A DNA stretch of 64,000 nt, from the NCBI GenBank assembly GCA_030248195.1, contig JASAND010028820.1, forward strand, positions 1 to 64,000. The letters are read 5' to 3'. Of the stretch, positions 23,401-36,160 are shown piece by piece (within the stretch, counting starts at the first letter, position 1; every line of letters starts with the position of its first letter). The notes under the pieces are model-generated. The model searched no databases and was not told the origin of the DNA. It saw nothing but the letters and a program-made list of their open reading frames with translations. This DNA comes from Trissonchulus latispiculum. Lineage: Eukaryota > Nematoda > Enoplea > Enoplida > Ironidae. The translations under genes were made by a program, and so were the position numbers.

Positions 23401-26400
23401 GCCAGCTGAAGGCAGTGTTTTTATGTAGTTGCATAACTTGGTGGTTGTGTCCTGTCCGATTGGGTGCCGTTAGAGTCAATCTATTGTTTGGCTGACAATT
23501 GACCTTTAAGAGGCGGCCTCTTTTGTCTTCAATTTCTATTCTGTTTGACACTACAGTAATCTTTAGATTTTCCTGAGTTTAATATCGAGAACTCCATTTT
23601 AAGTTTTCATAAGCAGTACAAATTAAAAGTTCACAGATAAATAAATTTATTTATTGTAAACGTGGTAAACAAAACATTAAAACTTATTTTTGTCCTGACA
23701 TTAGCTGAAAATTTCGGGTAGTTTTTCCATGTATTCCAACCCAACCCCAAAGGATGGACGACGGATTGTTAAGGATGATGAATGGACAATGTATAATAGA
23801 GCAGCTTTTAAATACTAAAGAAACAACTATTCTAACGTACAGCGCCGATTGTCAAAAGCAAGGTTAAAGTCGCTTTGACACAGATAGAACATCCTTATTA
23901 ATGTCCATATCCTACAATCTACATTCAAACGTCCACCACTTTCCTTTACGGAGACAGTAAATGCACATTGAAATGTCCATGTCCATCTCTGTAGTAGCTT
24001 GGCTTTACTATAGAAATTGAAGTTTTAACTTAAAATTGCACAATTTAAAACTGTACGTACAATTTTCAATTGTACAAATTTCTTGTACAATTTGAAATTG
24101 TACAAAATTAGAAACTGTATACAATATATGTACTAGTGAAATTACGTTTCAGTTGTGAACTTTAAACTATCTTTAAACCAATGCACTCTCCCTCCTTATT
24201 TACTGGTGAGCATACACAGCTCCTACAATACATTGCTTCTACAAATGACCTCTCTGCGTCTGATACACAGCTCCTACAAATGACCTCTCTGCGTCTAATT
24301 CCCTTTTGTTTAATTTTACTGGGGTCGTAAATCAAGTCTAACAATAGATTGGCTCTAACGGCCCTCTACCGTTGTGTCCACGAATTTTAGTAAAATTAGG
24401 AAAAGCTTTCTTAAATTCAAAGCAGAATTTGCTTCACCAGTTTATGTGACCGCATAAATTTTATCACTGTGAATCACTTATTTTTTAAATTCTTCAGGGG
24501 ATTTGTTCGAAGGAGACATTATTTTGACCAGTGAACAAGACAAAGTATGCTTTCTTAGTTTCCTAATGCATTGAATATTCGATGAGAATTTGATTATTGC
24601 CATCTAGAATTTGACTCTCTCAGTATTATATCACTGCTTCAGACCAAATATGGCTTATTTTAGAATTTCAATGTGTTATTTAATTGTAGATTTGACAAGC
24701 AATTTTGGCATAAGGTTAAATCTTGTCCTTAAACCAAAAATGCATAATATAAGAGTGTGACTTCTGGCAGGCCCTCTGTCATCAGCTGTAGTTAGATGCA
24801 CTGTTCGCTAAATGCTGACCGATCCGGAGGCTATTCTCACGTCATAAAGCTAAAGTAGACAGATTAGAAGTGCGCATGCGTTGTGTTTTCGAACTCTAAC
24901 ACATACAGATACGACGAGTGAACGTACAGATAATTGTATTGTAATAATTTGTGGGAGGCCATGAAGAACGCGTTTGCAAGAGGGTGGATGGTATGCACCT
25001 ATACCTGTTAGCAGAGATTCTGCTAGCTGTCTGACTTTCACTTGTATTATAAACACTTGATTAAACCAAGTACATGTAGAAGTAGAGTTTGTTTTAGAAT
25101 AGAAATGCCATTACTGATCCCGAGAAGAAATGGCCAAAGGATTCCCATGGCCACGTTATCATTCCATTTGTTTATCATAATGATCTACGTAAGTGTCTGG
25201 AATCTGCTTGTAGCCTTCAGACTTTTGACCAGCCGCTTAGATTGAGTGTCAAAAGCTTAATTGAACCTGGAATTTAATGTTATTACTAAGTCTTGACTGA
25301 TCCGTCAAGTTGGTAAGCCAGTGTTCTGATTAGTGCTTCTGAATGTAGTGAGTGCATGTTAAAGAATCCGGCAGCTTATTGATAAGAAGATTAGGTTGAT
25401 TAGGCTATAGCTATAGGCTTAGTAGTTCAGGATGTGCACAAACAGCTTGATCCTCCTAGTGCTGGCTAGTTGCGGCAGGGCAGAGCCTATGCCTCAAAAT
25501 GCATCATACAACTTGGTAAAGCTAACAATTGGAAAGCGTAGAGTATAAAGATCTAGTAGAGAATTTGATCCTCAGATGTCAAGGTAAGGTCAAAGAATAT
25601 GAAATGGGTTTTAATTATCGGCTGTCCTTCGTGCTTCATAGTTTATCTCAAACATTTTAGCTCATGGAGCCAAAAGAAGTTTCGAGGCAGCCCGGCTAAT
25701 GTATGCCAGAAACACTTGCATTCGCTATATGGAGAGAACCAACGAAAAGAACTATGTCGAAGTCAATCCAAATGGAGGGTACATACTATCTAATGAAAAT
25801 AATCGAAAATATTCACATTAAGAGGGAACACAATTAACTTCACTAAATAGCTCAAGTATAGATTACTTTCGGGAAAAAGATGGTTATGGTCATGGATGCA
25901 AAGGTTAGAGGTTAGAGTTCGTAATCAAGTATGACAGAATTTCAAAAACTATTGCGTTTTATTTCGATTTCTATAATTCAGCTATTCAAGCTGGGAACGA
26001 TAGCAATTATCGGTTTGCTCAGTAGGACAAACTAAAGTAGTTGGCAGGAAAACACATCAGATATAAGTTTGAAAACAGCCAGCTGCAAGTTTACGTGTCA
26101 GTAGTTCACAATTAATACTCCCACGCCAAGCGGTCGATACTAGACGACAGGATAAACGCGCCTGCAGTACTGTTGGCTTGAAATAAAACTGCAAAGCTAC
26201 AATGGGTCTTGCTTGTTTAGATGTTCTTCTCATGTGGGCGTTCTGAATACTGGAAAGCAAATAATGACATTAGGCGGCGGATGTCATAGTCGAGGAACCG
26301 CCGGACATGAAATGATGCACGCGGCGGGATTTTGGCACGAGCAGAGCCGACCCGATAGAGATGATTACATCACCATTGTTTGGGACAACATTTCTGATGG

Positions 26401-29400
26401 TATATTTGCTTGGCCAGCTATTTTTTATTTTAGTGATAACGTCATTAAAACAGCTAGTATCCAAACAAACGCAGACAAAGCTGATCGTTGTAATAGCAAA
26501 TTGCCATGTACAGTAGCAGCACATCAGTGTTTATCGCTATATTTTCCCAAATGTTTTTTTAAATCCTGTGAAGATTAATAAACGTGTAAATTGTTGTATA
26601 ACGTTTTCATTGAAGCTGTTACGTGTATAATGACGGTTTAGATGCGAAGTTTAACTTCGAAAAATGCAAAGAATGCACAACACAAGGATTACCTTATGAC
26701 TATGGCAGGTTTGTTGAAATTTTAAGTATCAAACAGCTAAAGGATGAAATTAACCTAAAATCTTATGCTTAAATTTATAAACATTAAGTGCACTGTTGTC
26801 ATGACACCATTGTTGTCTGACAATCTGAATTTCGCCGCACTTCTAACTTCCGATTGAGAGGCGGGAATGGTACGCCACACAGGATTTGAACACTATAATG
26901 TAACATTACATTTTTAACAGCATAAATAGTCAGAAAAAATCATTTGAGAACATATGTTCACCCGTCAAGCATGCGATGAGCTCCAGACATGTACAGGAAT
27001 CAGATTGGGGAGGGGGCCAATCGACGGTCACCAAAGAGCCAGACGTTTTCTGTTTCTTGTCATGATCCCTGCAGGGATTGAGGCAAAGGTATTGGGGTGA
27101 AGGAAAGCGAAGGGGTGAAAATTTTCCCACAAACCTCCCCCAAGTCACAGGCATGATGGGCTCACAGTACAGAAGAAAGTCTTATTATCGTATATTCTTG
27201 TATAGGTCGTAGCAAAGTTGCACATTTGCTTGCCAGGCATTTTGACAAACTGAACTTTCTTCTGCTGAAGACTGGAAAACTGTTGTAACCATTGTTGATG
27301 TACAGTTTTGCCAAGTTTAACTGGCAGAACTGCGTTTGTGAGGGCTTCAGTCAATTTTGCCAACGTGACGGCCAAGAAGCCAAAAGACTTAGCTAACCAT
27401 ATATATCACTAAAATTACAGTGGTCAAATTTATTAAACTTGAAGATTTTCACTTTGACTCTTATTTTTGTGCAATATTAACAGGGTAGGTTTCATTGATC
27501 AGCGTGGTTATAGACGTTCCACAGTTTTGCCAACGTTAAATTGGCAAAGCTGACGGCGACGCCAGAGTTGGTCGCGGGCCGCGGGTACCCGCGGGTACCC
27601 GCGGGGCGGGGCGGGTATCACCAAATTTCAATACCCGCACTACCCGCGCGGGTATCTGTGCGGGCCTAACCTAAAAATTTTAACTATTTCTGTCTAAAAC
27701 TAAGTAAAATATACTAGTTAAGCAGAACATATTGCATTTGTATTTTCACCTCTCATTTTGTTTTGCAAGTTTTCTTAACTGTAATAGTGGGTCTGTGCTA
27801 ATTTGCTTAAAAGAGCGGACCAGTCATCTCGGCACTACTGATACTTTCAGCGATTTCAAACCCGATAAAACTTAAATGTTTGTGTGACTATATACTGTAA
27901 GATTTTAAGTCTTCTTATCCGACACAGTTCCTGAGTCTACAAGGTTTAGAGACGTTTGCTTAGTAAACCTAGAATTGTATTAATTTAGTTGAATCTAGTT
28001 GAATGAGTTTTCACAAATATTTATATAGTTTTTAATATTAATCTGTTGCCGGATTGTAGATAAAAGGATTCTTGTTTATGATTAAAAATAGGTCAATACG
28101 AACTAAAGCCAATATAGGCACAAGTAACGGCGACAAAGGAACCAGGACCGGGAACATGAATAGGAACAAAACTGCCTTTAAAAGGAGCGGAAACCTAATT
28201 TTAGAAATAGGAGCAAAAACTGGGTTCTAACAGGAACAGGAACGGAGACCTATTTTTACGAACCGGAAGGAAATTCATTTTCAGGAGCAGGACCGAAAAC
28301 AGATGTTTTTTTGCAGCAACCACAATGTCAGTTTAATTTCAGCAACAGGAACGAGAGTCTAATTTCAGACAGGGTTCTATTATACACCCATAATTTCCAC
28401 CTTCAAGCATATTTAGCTTGCGGGTGGTCGGTCAATGTATAAAATCTTATTTGCCAGACTAAATCCGCATATTAAGATTAAGAAGAGTCATAGTGACATT
28501 ACATCCAAGGTAATATCAAAGCAGGTCATGTGGAGACCTTGTGATCCTTGTGATCTTTTAAGTTCATGTTTCGGTTCCTGGAGTTTATCCGATTTCGTTC
28601 CTGTTCTTGTTACTGAAACCATATTCCTTCCGTTCCTGTTTCTATTTCTGTTCTTGTTGAAGCTTTTAGATGTCACCTTGAAATGTCAAGCTTTTTCGAA
28701 AGTCGTCAAGAAATTTTAGTTTTCATTATTTGTTTTAATTTTCAAAAAATCTGATGCACTATTTGCTTGCAACGCATTTTTACGATTATTTCAGTGTAAA
28801 CGATGAAACAAACATACCTACCTAAAAATGAAAATTGCCGTTATAATTTAGTTTTTCACAAAAGCGGGGCGGAAAAATTTTGCGGGTATCTTGCGGGTAC
28901 CACTTGTCTGCGGGCCGCGGGCCGCGGGGCGGGGCGGGGCGGGTACCCTTCTGCTGGCCGCGGGCCGGGGCGGGTAGCAAAAATCCGGCCCGCGACCAAC
29001 TCTGGGCGACGCTCTCAACTGCAGTTTTGCCAATGAAATTTGGCAAAGCTGTACATGAGCAACAGCTAGAACATTTTGTTCAGCCTTCAGCTAGAGAAAG
29101 TGCAGCTACTCCAAAATATTGGCAATATGCACATTTGCCAACTTGCGTAGTTTTGCTACGGCACATATATGTGGTAGCAATAGTAAAATTGGAAAAGATA
29201 GTTCGCTATCCTGCCAGCTGTCATACTCTGATGTATTATGTACTCCTGCTAAGAGTTTGGCAAGATATCTTGCCACGAAATTAAGCAAGATTACTATTTC
29301 ACCAAAATTGTTGGTAAGATTGAAATCTTACTACTAGAATTTAGCAAAATAATAATCTTCTCAGTTTCAGTATGAACGGTGCTTTCAATTTGGAAACAAA

Positions 29401-32400
29401 GGCAGTCATTAATATACCCAATCTTGCAACGACATATATGCATATTTCAGTATCATGCACTACGAGGAAGGAGCATTTGCCAAACAGTCTGGCTTAAAAA
29501 CGATTGTTCCAAAACAACAAGGGTAAGGAAAACTGCTATTGTTTGCTGGAAACAACGACCGTGGCCTGATTTGGCTTGAATGCTAAGCGACCGTTACGTG
29601 GGACTCCCACAGATATTTAATAACTTCCAGTTATCTTGGAAACTCGGCTGTCAAAAACAAAATTTACTTTGAGACGACGACTTACGTCCAGGTACAAACT
29701 TACTGAGGAAACCAAATTCTAATAAAGTCACAATCAAATTCAAAATTGCTGCCACCCGGGTACCTTGAGGGGTGCCAAGTGAAATGCTCAAGGATTGTAC
29801 GGAGAGAGTATAAGAAAATTCGAAGCATCAATGACAATACAAATGCACGTCAGGTACACCCCTATCAGATCATGTGCTGGAAAAAACTTGAAAGGACATG
29901 AGACAGTTACGAAAAAAACCGAAAAAGCAAGTTAAATCTAAAAATCCAATTACTGCTGCAAACGGATTATGTTAAAAATACTTCCTCTACAAGTAATGGG
30001 AAGTGCTTGGGTGTAACTTACAATTGACTGTATTTCTGAGCCACTTTCCGTGAAAGCGTCTAATTTAGCTTTACTTTGTGTTCGTGATTATAGTGCTACT
30101 ATCAGTCGACAGGAAAAGTTCAGCGATTTGGATATTAAGAAGTTGAATAAGCTTTATGACTGTGATCAAAGTGCCATTAACGACGACGTTGATCAGACCG
30201 GAGCAGATGGTAAATCTATTTTTATATATTAGTCTATACCAGGCTAATTTGTTAATCTTTAGTTTTGCTGGAATCAGTATTGAAATATTGTGGGGCAAGG
30301 ACAACATTATTTCCGGGCCTAGAAACTACACTATGCTTCATACCAACTTGAAGATATCAATGATGATATCTGCCACTAACTGATCGAGTTAATACTTTCT
30401 TAACAAGGGGAAGGAACCGGTTCGGGGAAAGCTAATTGTAGTTTTTATAGTTATTGATTGATTCTTGTTCATCCTGAAAAAAGATTGAGGTCAAATCATA
30501 CCTGAACGGAAGGTCTAATTTCACTGACCCTTGTGGAAGCAAACGTACCCCTTGTGGCAGCAATTTTTCCTATGAGTGCTTTTGAAAGCGATTTTTGAGG
30601 TTTTTTAACGAAAAACAGTGGTTTTTCAGCAAAAAGAATGCTTTTCGGACGTTTCTTTAGCAAAACATAGTTATTTTAAGTGAAAAATTTCGGAGGAGCC
30701 GGAAAATTTTTCGAAATTTTAGATTTTTTTGGCAATTTTCTTACCCCTTTTGGCCAATTTTCTTACCCCTTGTGGGAGCAAATTCTGGACCATTTGTGAG
30801 CGACTTCGCCGAGGGGGGAATTTCTCCCTTCCTTTCAACACCTGGGGCCAGAGTTATCAAAATAGGGTTGAGTTCAACCCGGGTTGAACCCATTTTTGGG
30901 TTCAACCCTAAAATTTTTGGGTTGGCTAAACCCCGGTGCTCAACCCAATGTTATCAAATATTTTGGGGTTGACACATCTTTTCCAGCGTTAATTAGGTTC
31001 TAACTCCACCCAAATTTTAAACTCAGCCCTGTTTTTTTAATCCGGGTTGATTCAACTCAGTTTTGATAACACCGGAGTCATAATTTTCAACCCAATCTCA
31101 ACCCGGGTTGGGATTTCAACCCGGGTTGAGATGCTTGATAACATCGATCCCTGGTCCACCTTGTGTGTTTGTCCACAATGAATTTTTAAAAAAACTTTAC
31201 TGCTTTTTATTATGTCATTATTTATGCTGCAAATCAGTTTATATTTTGCATACTATAGTTATTATTAGTTCAGGCTGTCCGGTTGGCTGGGAAAATTACA
31301 ATGGAAAATGTTATTTGGATTCTTGGGAAACCTACGACAAAGACGGTGCAGAGGAATTTTGCCGAAAGAATGGAGGCGTCATTCTTACCATCTCTAGCGA
31401 AGCTGAAGAAAAAGAAACAGTGGCATTTATGTAATTTCAGGGATTTCCATAACTTAGATCTTAGAAAAGTTAATATATTGCTGTTCTTAGTATCGTCATG
31501 AGCCAATCTTCAATCAATCAAAGCTATACTGTTGTCTATAATCCTGGATTTACTAGCTAATCCCAAAAAAGTATAATTATCGAAATAATTATTTGGGTTG
31601 CGTTCAAATTGAGACACTAAGGCCTAAGCTTTATTGTATTAGCTGGGCTTCATTGGTTGTCTAAGGTGAAGATTGGACGTATATAAATACTCGTGGTTTT
31701 AGCTTCGTTTTAAGAACCTGACTCGTGGTTTTAGCTTCGTTTTAAGAACCTGCTCAATTTGATCAAAGTCTTCATGTTAAACTTAAAAATATAATATTTG
31801 AGACTTGGAACTTGCAATATAGGCTAAGAAGAATATTTGTAAACGGTTGAATTTAGGAAGAAATCTGGAGTGACTATCATGTGGTTGGGAATGATCGCCA
31901 AAGATGGAGCTTGGGTTATGCCTAATGGTCAAAAGCTCACCTTCAAAAAGTTTGCCAATGGCAACGACAGGATCACAGAAGATCGTCCCTGTGTTTACTA
32001 TTACGGAGGCGCCGGCTGGTACGCAGCTCAGTGCGACTGGACATTCAGAGCTGTTTGTGTTAAAGGTAGTATATCAACGTTCTTAGTGTTTACGACATTT
32101 TTAACGTCTTAGCCGTGAGCAGGGAATTTTCATGTCCACTCCTTCCTTAATACGTTTGCTGCCATAAAACTCGTCAAAAGAAGCTATATTTCAACTGTAG
32201 CGCATGGTGGAATTGGGTACAACCTGTGACATTTTCCCCTACAGAGCGTCTCCAGTTGGCCAATCTTAGCACCTTTTAAATTAAGGACACTAATGTATTT
32301 AAAGTTACAGGGCAATGAATAATATATATCACATTGCCAAGTCAAACCAAACTCAGTCAGCCCAATGTGAATCATTCAGTAAAAAGTCTTAATTCGTAAA

Positions 32401-32896
32401 AAAACTGGGAAACTGCTCATCGGTTAATCCCAATAAATCTAAGAAGACGTAGCCCAATCGCTGAAATCAAAATGTGGTATCGCAATGTGAACATCATCAT
32501 TGACCACTTTGTGATCACATCACTTCACATCACTGGTCATCGGGTGCACATGGATGACTTTATTTATTTATTATTAATTAATTGGTGTGTGATTATTTAG
32601 AGGGTAACAATGGCGGCGGTACAACAGGTGGTGGATCTGGGGCAGGTGGAGGAAGTAGGTTTTAACATTCTAAACACGGTTTGCCTGTTGTTGTGTAAAT
32701 GTTTTATTTGAGACCCTTGTACTTTTGCTTTTGAACCACTCAAGTAGGATCTTACAACCAACGTAATATTGAAATTTATCTTCTAGGCTGCGCTGACAAG
32801 ACGGACTGTTCCGGATATACCACAGATATGTGCAACCAACCGCAGTACAAAGATTCACTGAAATATTACTGTCCGAAGTTTTGCGGTTTTTGTTAA
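20477..32896 (+). CDS. Gene A: secreted astacin - C-type lectin - ShKT protein, 13 exons
   Basis: Coding exons: 20477-20549, 23152-23187, 24498-24544, 25098-25188, 25661-25778, 26221-26399, 26642-26708, 29451-29522, 30094-30209, 31274-31430, 31857-32065, 32601-32654, 32787-32896. All introns are GT-AG and phases close without a stop, giving 442 residues. Order: signal peptide (1-16), short propeptide with FEGD (40-43, the aspartate-switch motif of astacins), likely cleavage after Arg54, and the astacin domain. The zinc motif is HEMMHAAGFWHE (ligand His151, His155, His161; catalytic Glu152), with Met-turn SIMHY (204-208). A C-type lectin-like domain (268-388) follows, keeping the WLG core and cysteines but lacking EPN/QPD sugar motifs. 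Then comes a Gly-rich linker and a ShKT domain (408-442) with six Cys, the last being the final residue. Predicted to be a secreted zinc endopeptidase; the substrate is unknown. Such architectures occur in developmental, digestive and venom-associated proteins and sequence alone does not choose. Confidence 0.88.
20847..22045 (+). repeat. 67-bp satellite array with flank, in intron 1 of gene A
   Basis: A 210-bp leader (20847-21060) is followed by about 15 tandem units of 67 bp with occasional 55-bp and shorter variants (21060-22045). Unit core is GAACGATGTCATGGCGGGAC plus ATGTATGTATATGTGTATAT. The block is the inverse of 1-615 including the leader. Repeated Met/Cys/Tyr/Val frames spaced 67 bp apart are artefacts of the unit length. 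Confidence 0.92.
22196..22262. repeat. CGTTCTGTAATGTAA short tandem repeat
   Basis: Four or five imperfect copies of an about 15-bp unit, lying in intron 1 of gene A. Confidence 0.7.
22369..22769. mobile_element. MITE with GAGCAGAGCATAG ends and C/G-run spacers
   Basis: About 400 bp with terminal inverted repeats of about 85 bp. The left reads CAAGAGTACATAATT, then GCCACTAGGC, then GCAAAAACTATGCTCTGCTC, then GCTAACGGCCCAC and a C run. The right is its complement with a G run. A solo right end occurs at 54938-55035. Outer words (AGCAAGAGTACA) are shared with the MITE at 63141-63823. It is non-coding. Confidence 0.85.
22780..22946. mobile_element. Small MITE, GGGCCTTTTCGCGC ends
   Basis: 167 bp with inverted ends GGGCCTTTTCGCGC and GCGCGAAAAGGCCC. 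The inside is built of GAGTTAAA and TTTAACTC words, so nearly the whole element can fold. A related end is at 626-638. Confidence 0.8.
24216..24300. repeat. Short direct duplication in intron 3 of gene A
   Basis: The 33-mer starting TACACAGCTCCTACAA and ending CTCTGCGTCT occurs twice, the first copy carrying a short insertion. Non-coding. Confidence 0.7.
27563..29004. mobile_element. Non-autonomous hAT-like element in intron 7 of gene A
   Basis: 1,442 bp with inverted ends CAGAGTTGGTCGCGGGCC and GGCCCGCGACCAACTCTG, flanked by a perfect 8-bp duplication GGCGACGC (27555-27562 and 29005-29012). CAG starts and 8-bp duplications are hAT features. Subterminal tracts repeat GCGGGTACCC and GGGGCGGGGC. 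The core (28100-28380) has GGAACAGGAAC-type words. There is no transposase. It sits inside another repeat whose arms contain TTTGCCAA(A/C) words (27140-27550 and 29013-29330). Confidence 0.88.
30848..31153. mobile_element. Foldback MITE with CAACCCGGGTTGA repeats
   Basis: Imperfect inverted ends (CCAGAGTTATCAAAATAGGG at the left; CTTGATAACATCGATCCCTGG at the right) surround several CAACCCGGGTTGA palindromes. It lies in intron 9 of gene A. Confidence 0.7.
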
Positions 32897-32928
32897 AGTA
32901 GCAAGAACAAATTCTGCACTGTATTGTC

Positions 32929-32934
32929 ATTAAA
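32929..32934 (+). terminator. Poly(A) signal of gene A
   Basis: ATTAAA 33 bp after the stop codon, followed by GT/T-rich sequence. Confidence 0.65.
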
Positions 32935-34770
32935 GTCTTTACACGTGCTTCTGCTGGCCAGTCATTCAGATCGCGTTTGAATTTCCGAAAGTTAGCCAAG
33001 TTTCTATCCAGTCTGATCCTTTATACTTCCAAGGATTCTAATATTGACAAATATTTTCCTGTTAGGTCGTCGTAGAAGACATTATGAAAATATAACTTTA
33101 CCCCCAATTTACAGAAGATGCCTAAGACAAACGTCATCAGTCACATATGATTTTCCCGTTAATACGACAACTTTAAGCTGACTATCTTCGCAGTTACACC
33201 AAATATTGATCTGTTCGAGATAATGGGATAAAAGAAAATGTGTTACTATGGTCGTTGAGCATTAAGAAAACGTAGACCGCTGGTGGAATCCGATGACGAT
33301 GTGGTGGATGATAGCATAGAAGGACACTATTCGCTTTATCCAAACCAAACTTTTTCGCTTCTGCGTAACTCAGCGTCGGATACATAACGCATAAAGTGCA
33401 AATGGACGTCGAATTCAAGTTTCAGTGCCACAGAATTATCAGAAGTCGGAATAACGAGATAGAAGATGACTTCATGATGGTCCAAATAGGCAGTTAATTC
33501 CCTGCAAAATTCCCAGGAACCAGGAAAGGAGGAATGCAGATGTCTCGGGCCCCGAGTATGGACATCCTTCTCATAAATCACCAACGTTTTCAAATAAACA
33601 GGCAGAGAGTCGTTCACATAATCGTATGCAACATAGCTAGGAGTACGTTAACGGCAAGGATAGCACTCCCAGCACGAATAATGATAGCAACAAGTCCACC
33701 CCCGAAAGGAGAAATATTCCGACGTTGAGCTATACAGATATCATTAATTAATAAAAACGCCGGACTTCAGCTTTCTGAAGACAGTTTTGACGTGGATAGC
33801 AGCTTTCGTGTGAAAAATGAAAGTGTCATGAGTTATTGCGGATTATTATTATTGAAGTAGCCAAGTACATATTAGAAGCCCATCACCTTTCAAGCAAATG
33901 TCAGTTAAAATCGTCAAGAGATATTGCGATTATATAAAACAAGAGGACCCCTAAAAGGGGTGAGGTTCTGCAACAGAGACTTCAAATTCAATATATTGAA
34001 AACGGAACATTGACGATTTCGACATTCCAGTACCAGACTTTGGTCCTGACTTCGTCAAGCAGAAATAGATGCTCTCCGACTGTATAAATTTCGATCTGAA
34101 TTATTTTGCAAAATTGCAGAAATTTTCCCTATTATTTATTTACTTTTCGAGACCACATACCTGTTTTCAGATCCAGTATACAAAGTAGATCTTAATTTGG
34201 CTTCAAAGAAAAACACAAATATTATTTTTAATTGTAAACGTTAATTAAAACTACAGACTGCAGCTTAACAATGTTATGTTCAGATAAATGAAAGTTTTAC
34301 TGTACACAGTTTTTATGGAAACAGGTTCTAAATACAGTTTCCCGATTCTGTATGAATGATAGTCAATATCGACTGCTAGCCTATGTAAGTAGTAATACAT
34401 CAAAATTAAACTACTTTGCATACTAATTTGATTTTTATCGTATGAGCTAGCTTTCTAGTGTAGGCCTGGTCGGGTTACCTTACTAATTTAATTACCACTG
34501 TCAGCTATTGCAAAATTAATATTAACAAACAACTTTTTGCTTCAGTGAGCCATGACATAACAATATTTAAAAGCATGTATGTAAGATACAGCGAGTCTGC
34601 TAGCCGGCTGCTTGTCAAATGTTAACAAAATCTGCAAATCTCATTTGCATAATTATTATTACATATTCCCTTCAAAACTGTGTTCATAATTGAAGTTTAC
34701 GGGAGGGTTCAGTGAATATATCCATGCAATATTTTGGCTGAAGGGGGGATTATAGTAGGAGGACAATAAA
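32935..34770. other. Intergenic region downstream of gene A
   Basis: Mostly unique AT-rich sequence with one possibly once-coding stretch at 33194-33735 (listed separately). Nothing else was recognised. Confidence 0.4.
33194..33735 (-). pseudogene. Possible degraded coding stretch, unassigned
   Basis: Minus-strand frames read like protein but do not join. One has a hydrophobic run (GGLVAIIIRAGSAILAVN, about 33700-33640). A second (33617-33336) has NDSLPVYLKTLVIYEKDV and PRHLHSSFPGSWEF. A third (33418-33194) has YAEAKKFGLDKANSVLLCYH. Composition is mixed and not repetitive. A CCTAG acceptor-like site at about 33636 could start an exon in the second frame. It could be an exon of an unknown gene, a relic, or chance; I do not recognise a family. 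Confidence 0.25.
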
Positions 34771-34779
34771 ACAATCAAC

Positions 34780-35400
34780 CAGACGAATAACATGGATTAA
34801 CTCAAGCACATGTGCGTTTCTTGTTTGTTGAAGGGCTCCTAACTTACGTGGTTTCTTAAAGTAGGCTCTTAAAATCGGAGCACGTTCTAGCACTCCTAAA
34901 CCCCTCCTAAATTCAAAACACCACTGTTTGCAGTATAATACCATAACTTTGCTGCAGTAGGCTACTATAATTCTAAGAAACTTCAAACGATGTTATGGAT
35001 TATATAATGAAATTCCTTAAATGTAAAAATGTTAGTTTTTGTTACTAAATTGTGGATATTTAAATAAAACTTTGTGAACTAATAACCGGGATTTAATTGT
35101 TTAATATATGTCATTTCTTTTATTTATCGCCAACCATATTACTTGAAATTACCAAAAATATGCGCTATACATAAGTAAGAAACTTAAGAGGAAACATACA
35201 AGAGTGCTCCTAAAGTTCAATTTTTAAGAGACAATCGTGTTAAGAGCGCTCTTAGCGTTACAATTTAAGAGCAGTCTCCAAGTTATTTTGTGAAACAGTT
35301 TAAGAAGTCCTCCTAGTTGCTTGGAAAGACCTCTTAACTTTTGACTCAGGAGCAGCTTTAAGAGCAAAATTTAGGAGGACTTTGTGAAACGCGGCCCAAG
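34780..35400. repeat. MITE-like region with AGGAG(C/T)-type words
   Basis: GGGCTCCTAA, CACTCCTAAACCCCTCC and GAGTGCTCCTAAAG words cluster at both sides. The right edge is GTGAAACGCGGCCC. The two sides are roughly inverted. Non-coding. Confidence 0.45.
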
Positions 35401-35524
35401 ACTTAAAATTATTCCAAACCGTCAAAAACGCTTTAGTGCATACTATGCCCCTTTTAGTTAAAAAAGAGCTCAACCGCATACGAGACCAATGTTCAAGATA
35501 GGGAAAACTGGAATTGAGAAACAT

Positions 35525-35640
35525 TAAACAGCCGGTTGCACCAAATATGATTAACTTCTAACTAAAATGTTATTAGCTAAAATAGTATTATCTTCTTATT
35601 ATCTTATTTTAATCAGATTCTCCGTTGCACCAAGCTTTTC
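35525..35640. mobile_element. Short MITE with TTGCACCAA ends
   Basis: The left boundary GGTTGCACCAAATATGATTAAC and the right boundary CCGTTGCACCAAGC bracket GATTAA/TTAATC words. It resembles the ends of 1256-2645. Confidence 0.45.
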
Positions 35641-35764
35641 CTCTGGTTAATAAGGGATAATGTTTAAAAATTCATTGCTGGCGCAATATAATTCGTAGCA
35701 ACAAAAGCTTTATATCGTTGGATTCAGCTCAGCTTGAATTTTATGATTATCTTATTTTTACTCA

Positions 35765-36160
35765 CTTTTGTTTATCTGCTTTGCCGAAATTTTTGGCCAA
35801 AAGTGGTATTTTTCAAAAAAATCGACTTTCAAAAGTTGAAATACCACACATATCAGGTGAAGGCGGACACCTTGGCCATCCTGAAAATCTAATCGAAAAA
35901 TTTTCCGTTGAGCGTGTCGCGAGTAATAACCAGTCAAAGTTGCAAAAAGCGGCAAACATCAAAGGAAATGGAAAAACGAAATTTTGCAGTAAAATGCTTA
36001 TTTCTCAACCGATTTTTTTGTTCTTGTGTCAATCGATGCGTCTTCGGACGGGAAAAGTTCTCTGAAAGAATGAGCTGAATAGCTTGAACGGTCCGAAAAA
36101 ATTCCCCAAAAAACCGATATTTTAAAATTTTTTAAATTTAAAAAAATTTAAAGTTTATAA
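35765..36160. repeat. Dispersed repeat, copy 1
   Basis: Direct-orientation similarity to 43670-43880. Shared words include AAGTGGTATTTTTC, CGACTTTCAAA/CTACTTTCAAA, CCAGT(C/T)AAAGTT and AACATCAAAGGA/AAGATCAAAGGA. No coding role. Confidence 0.55.
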
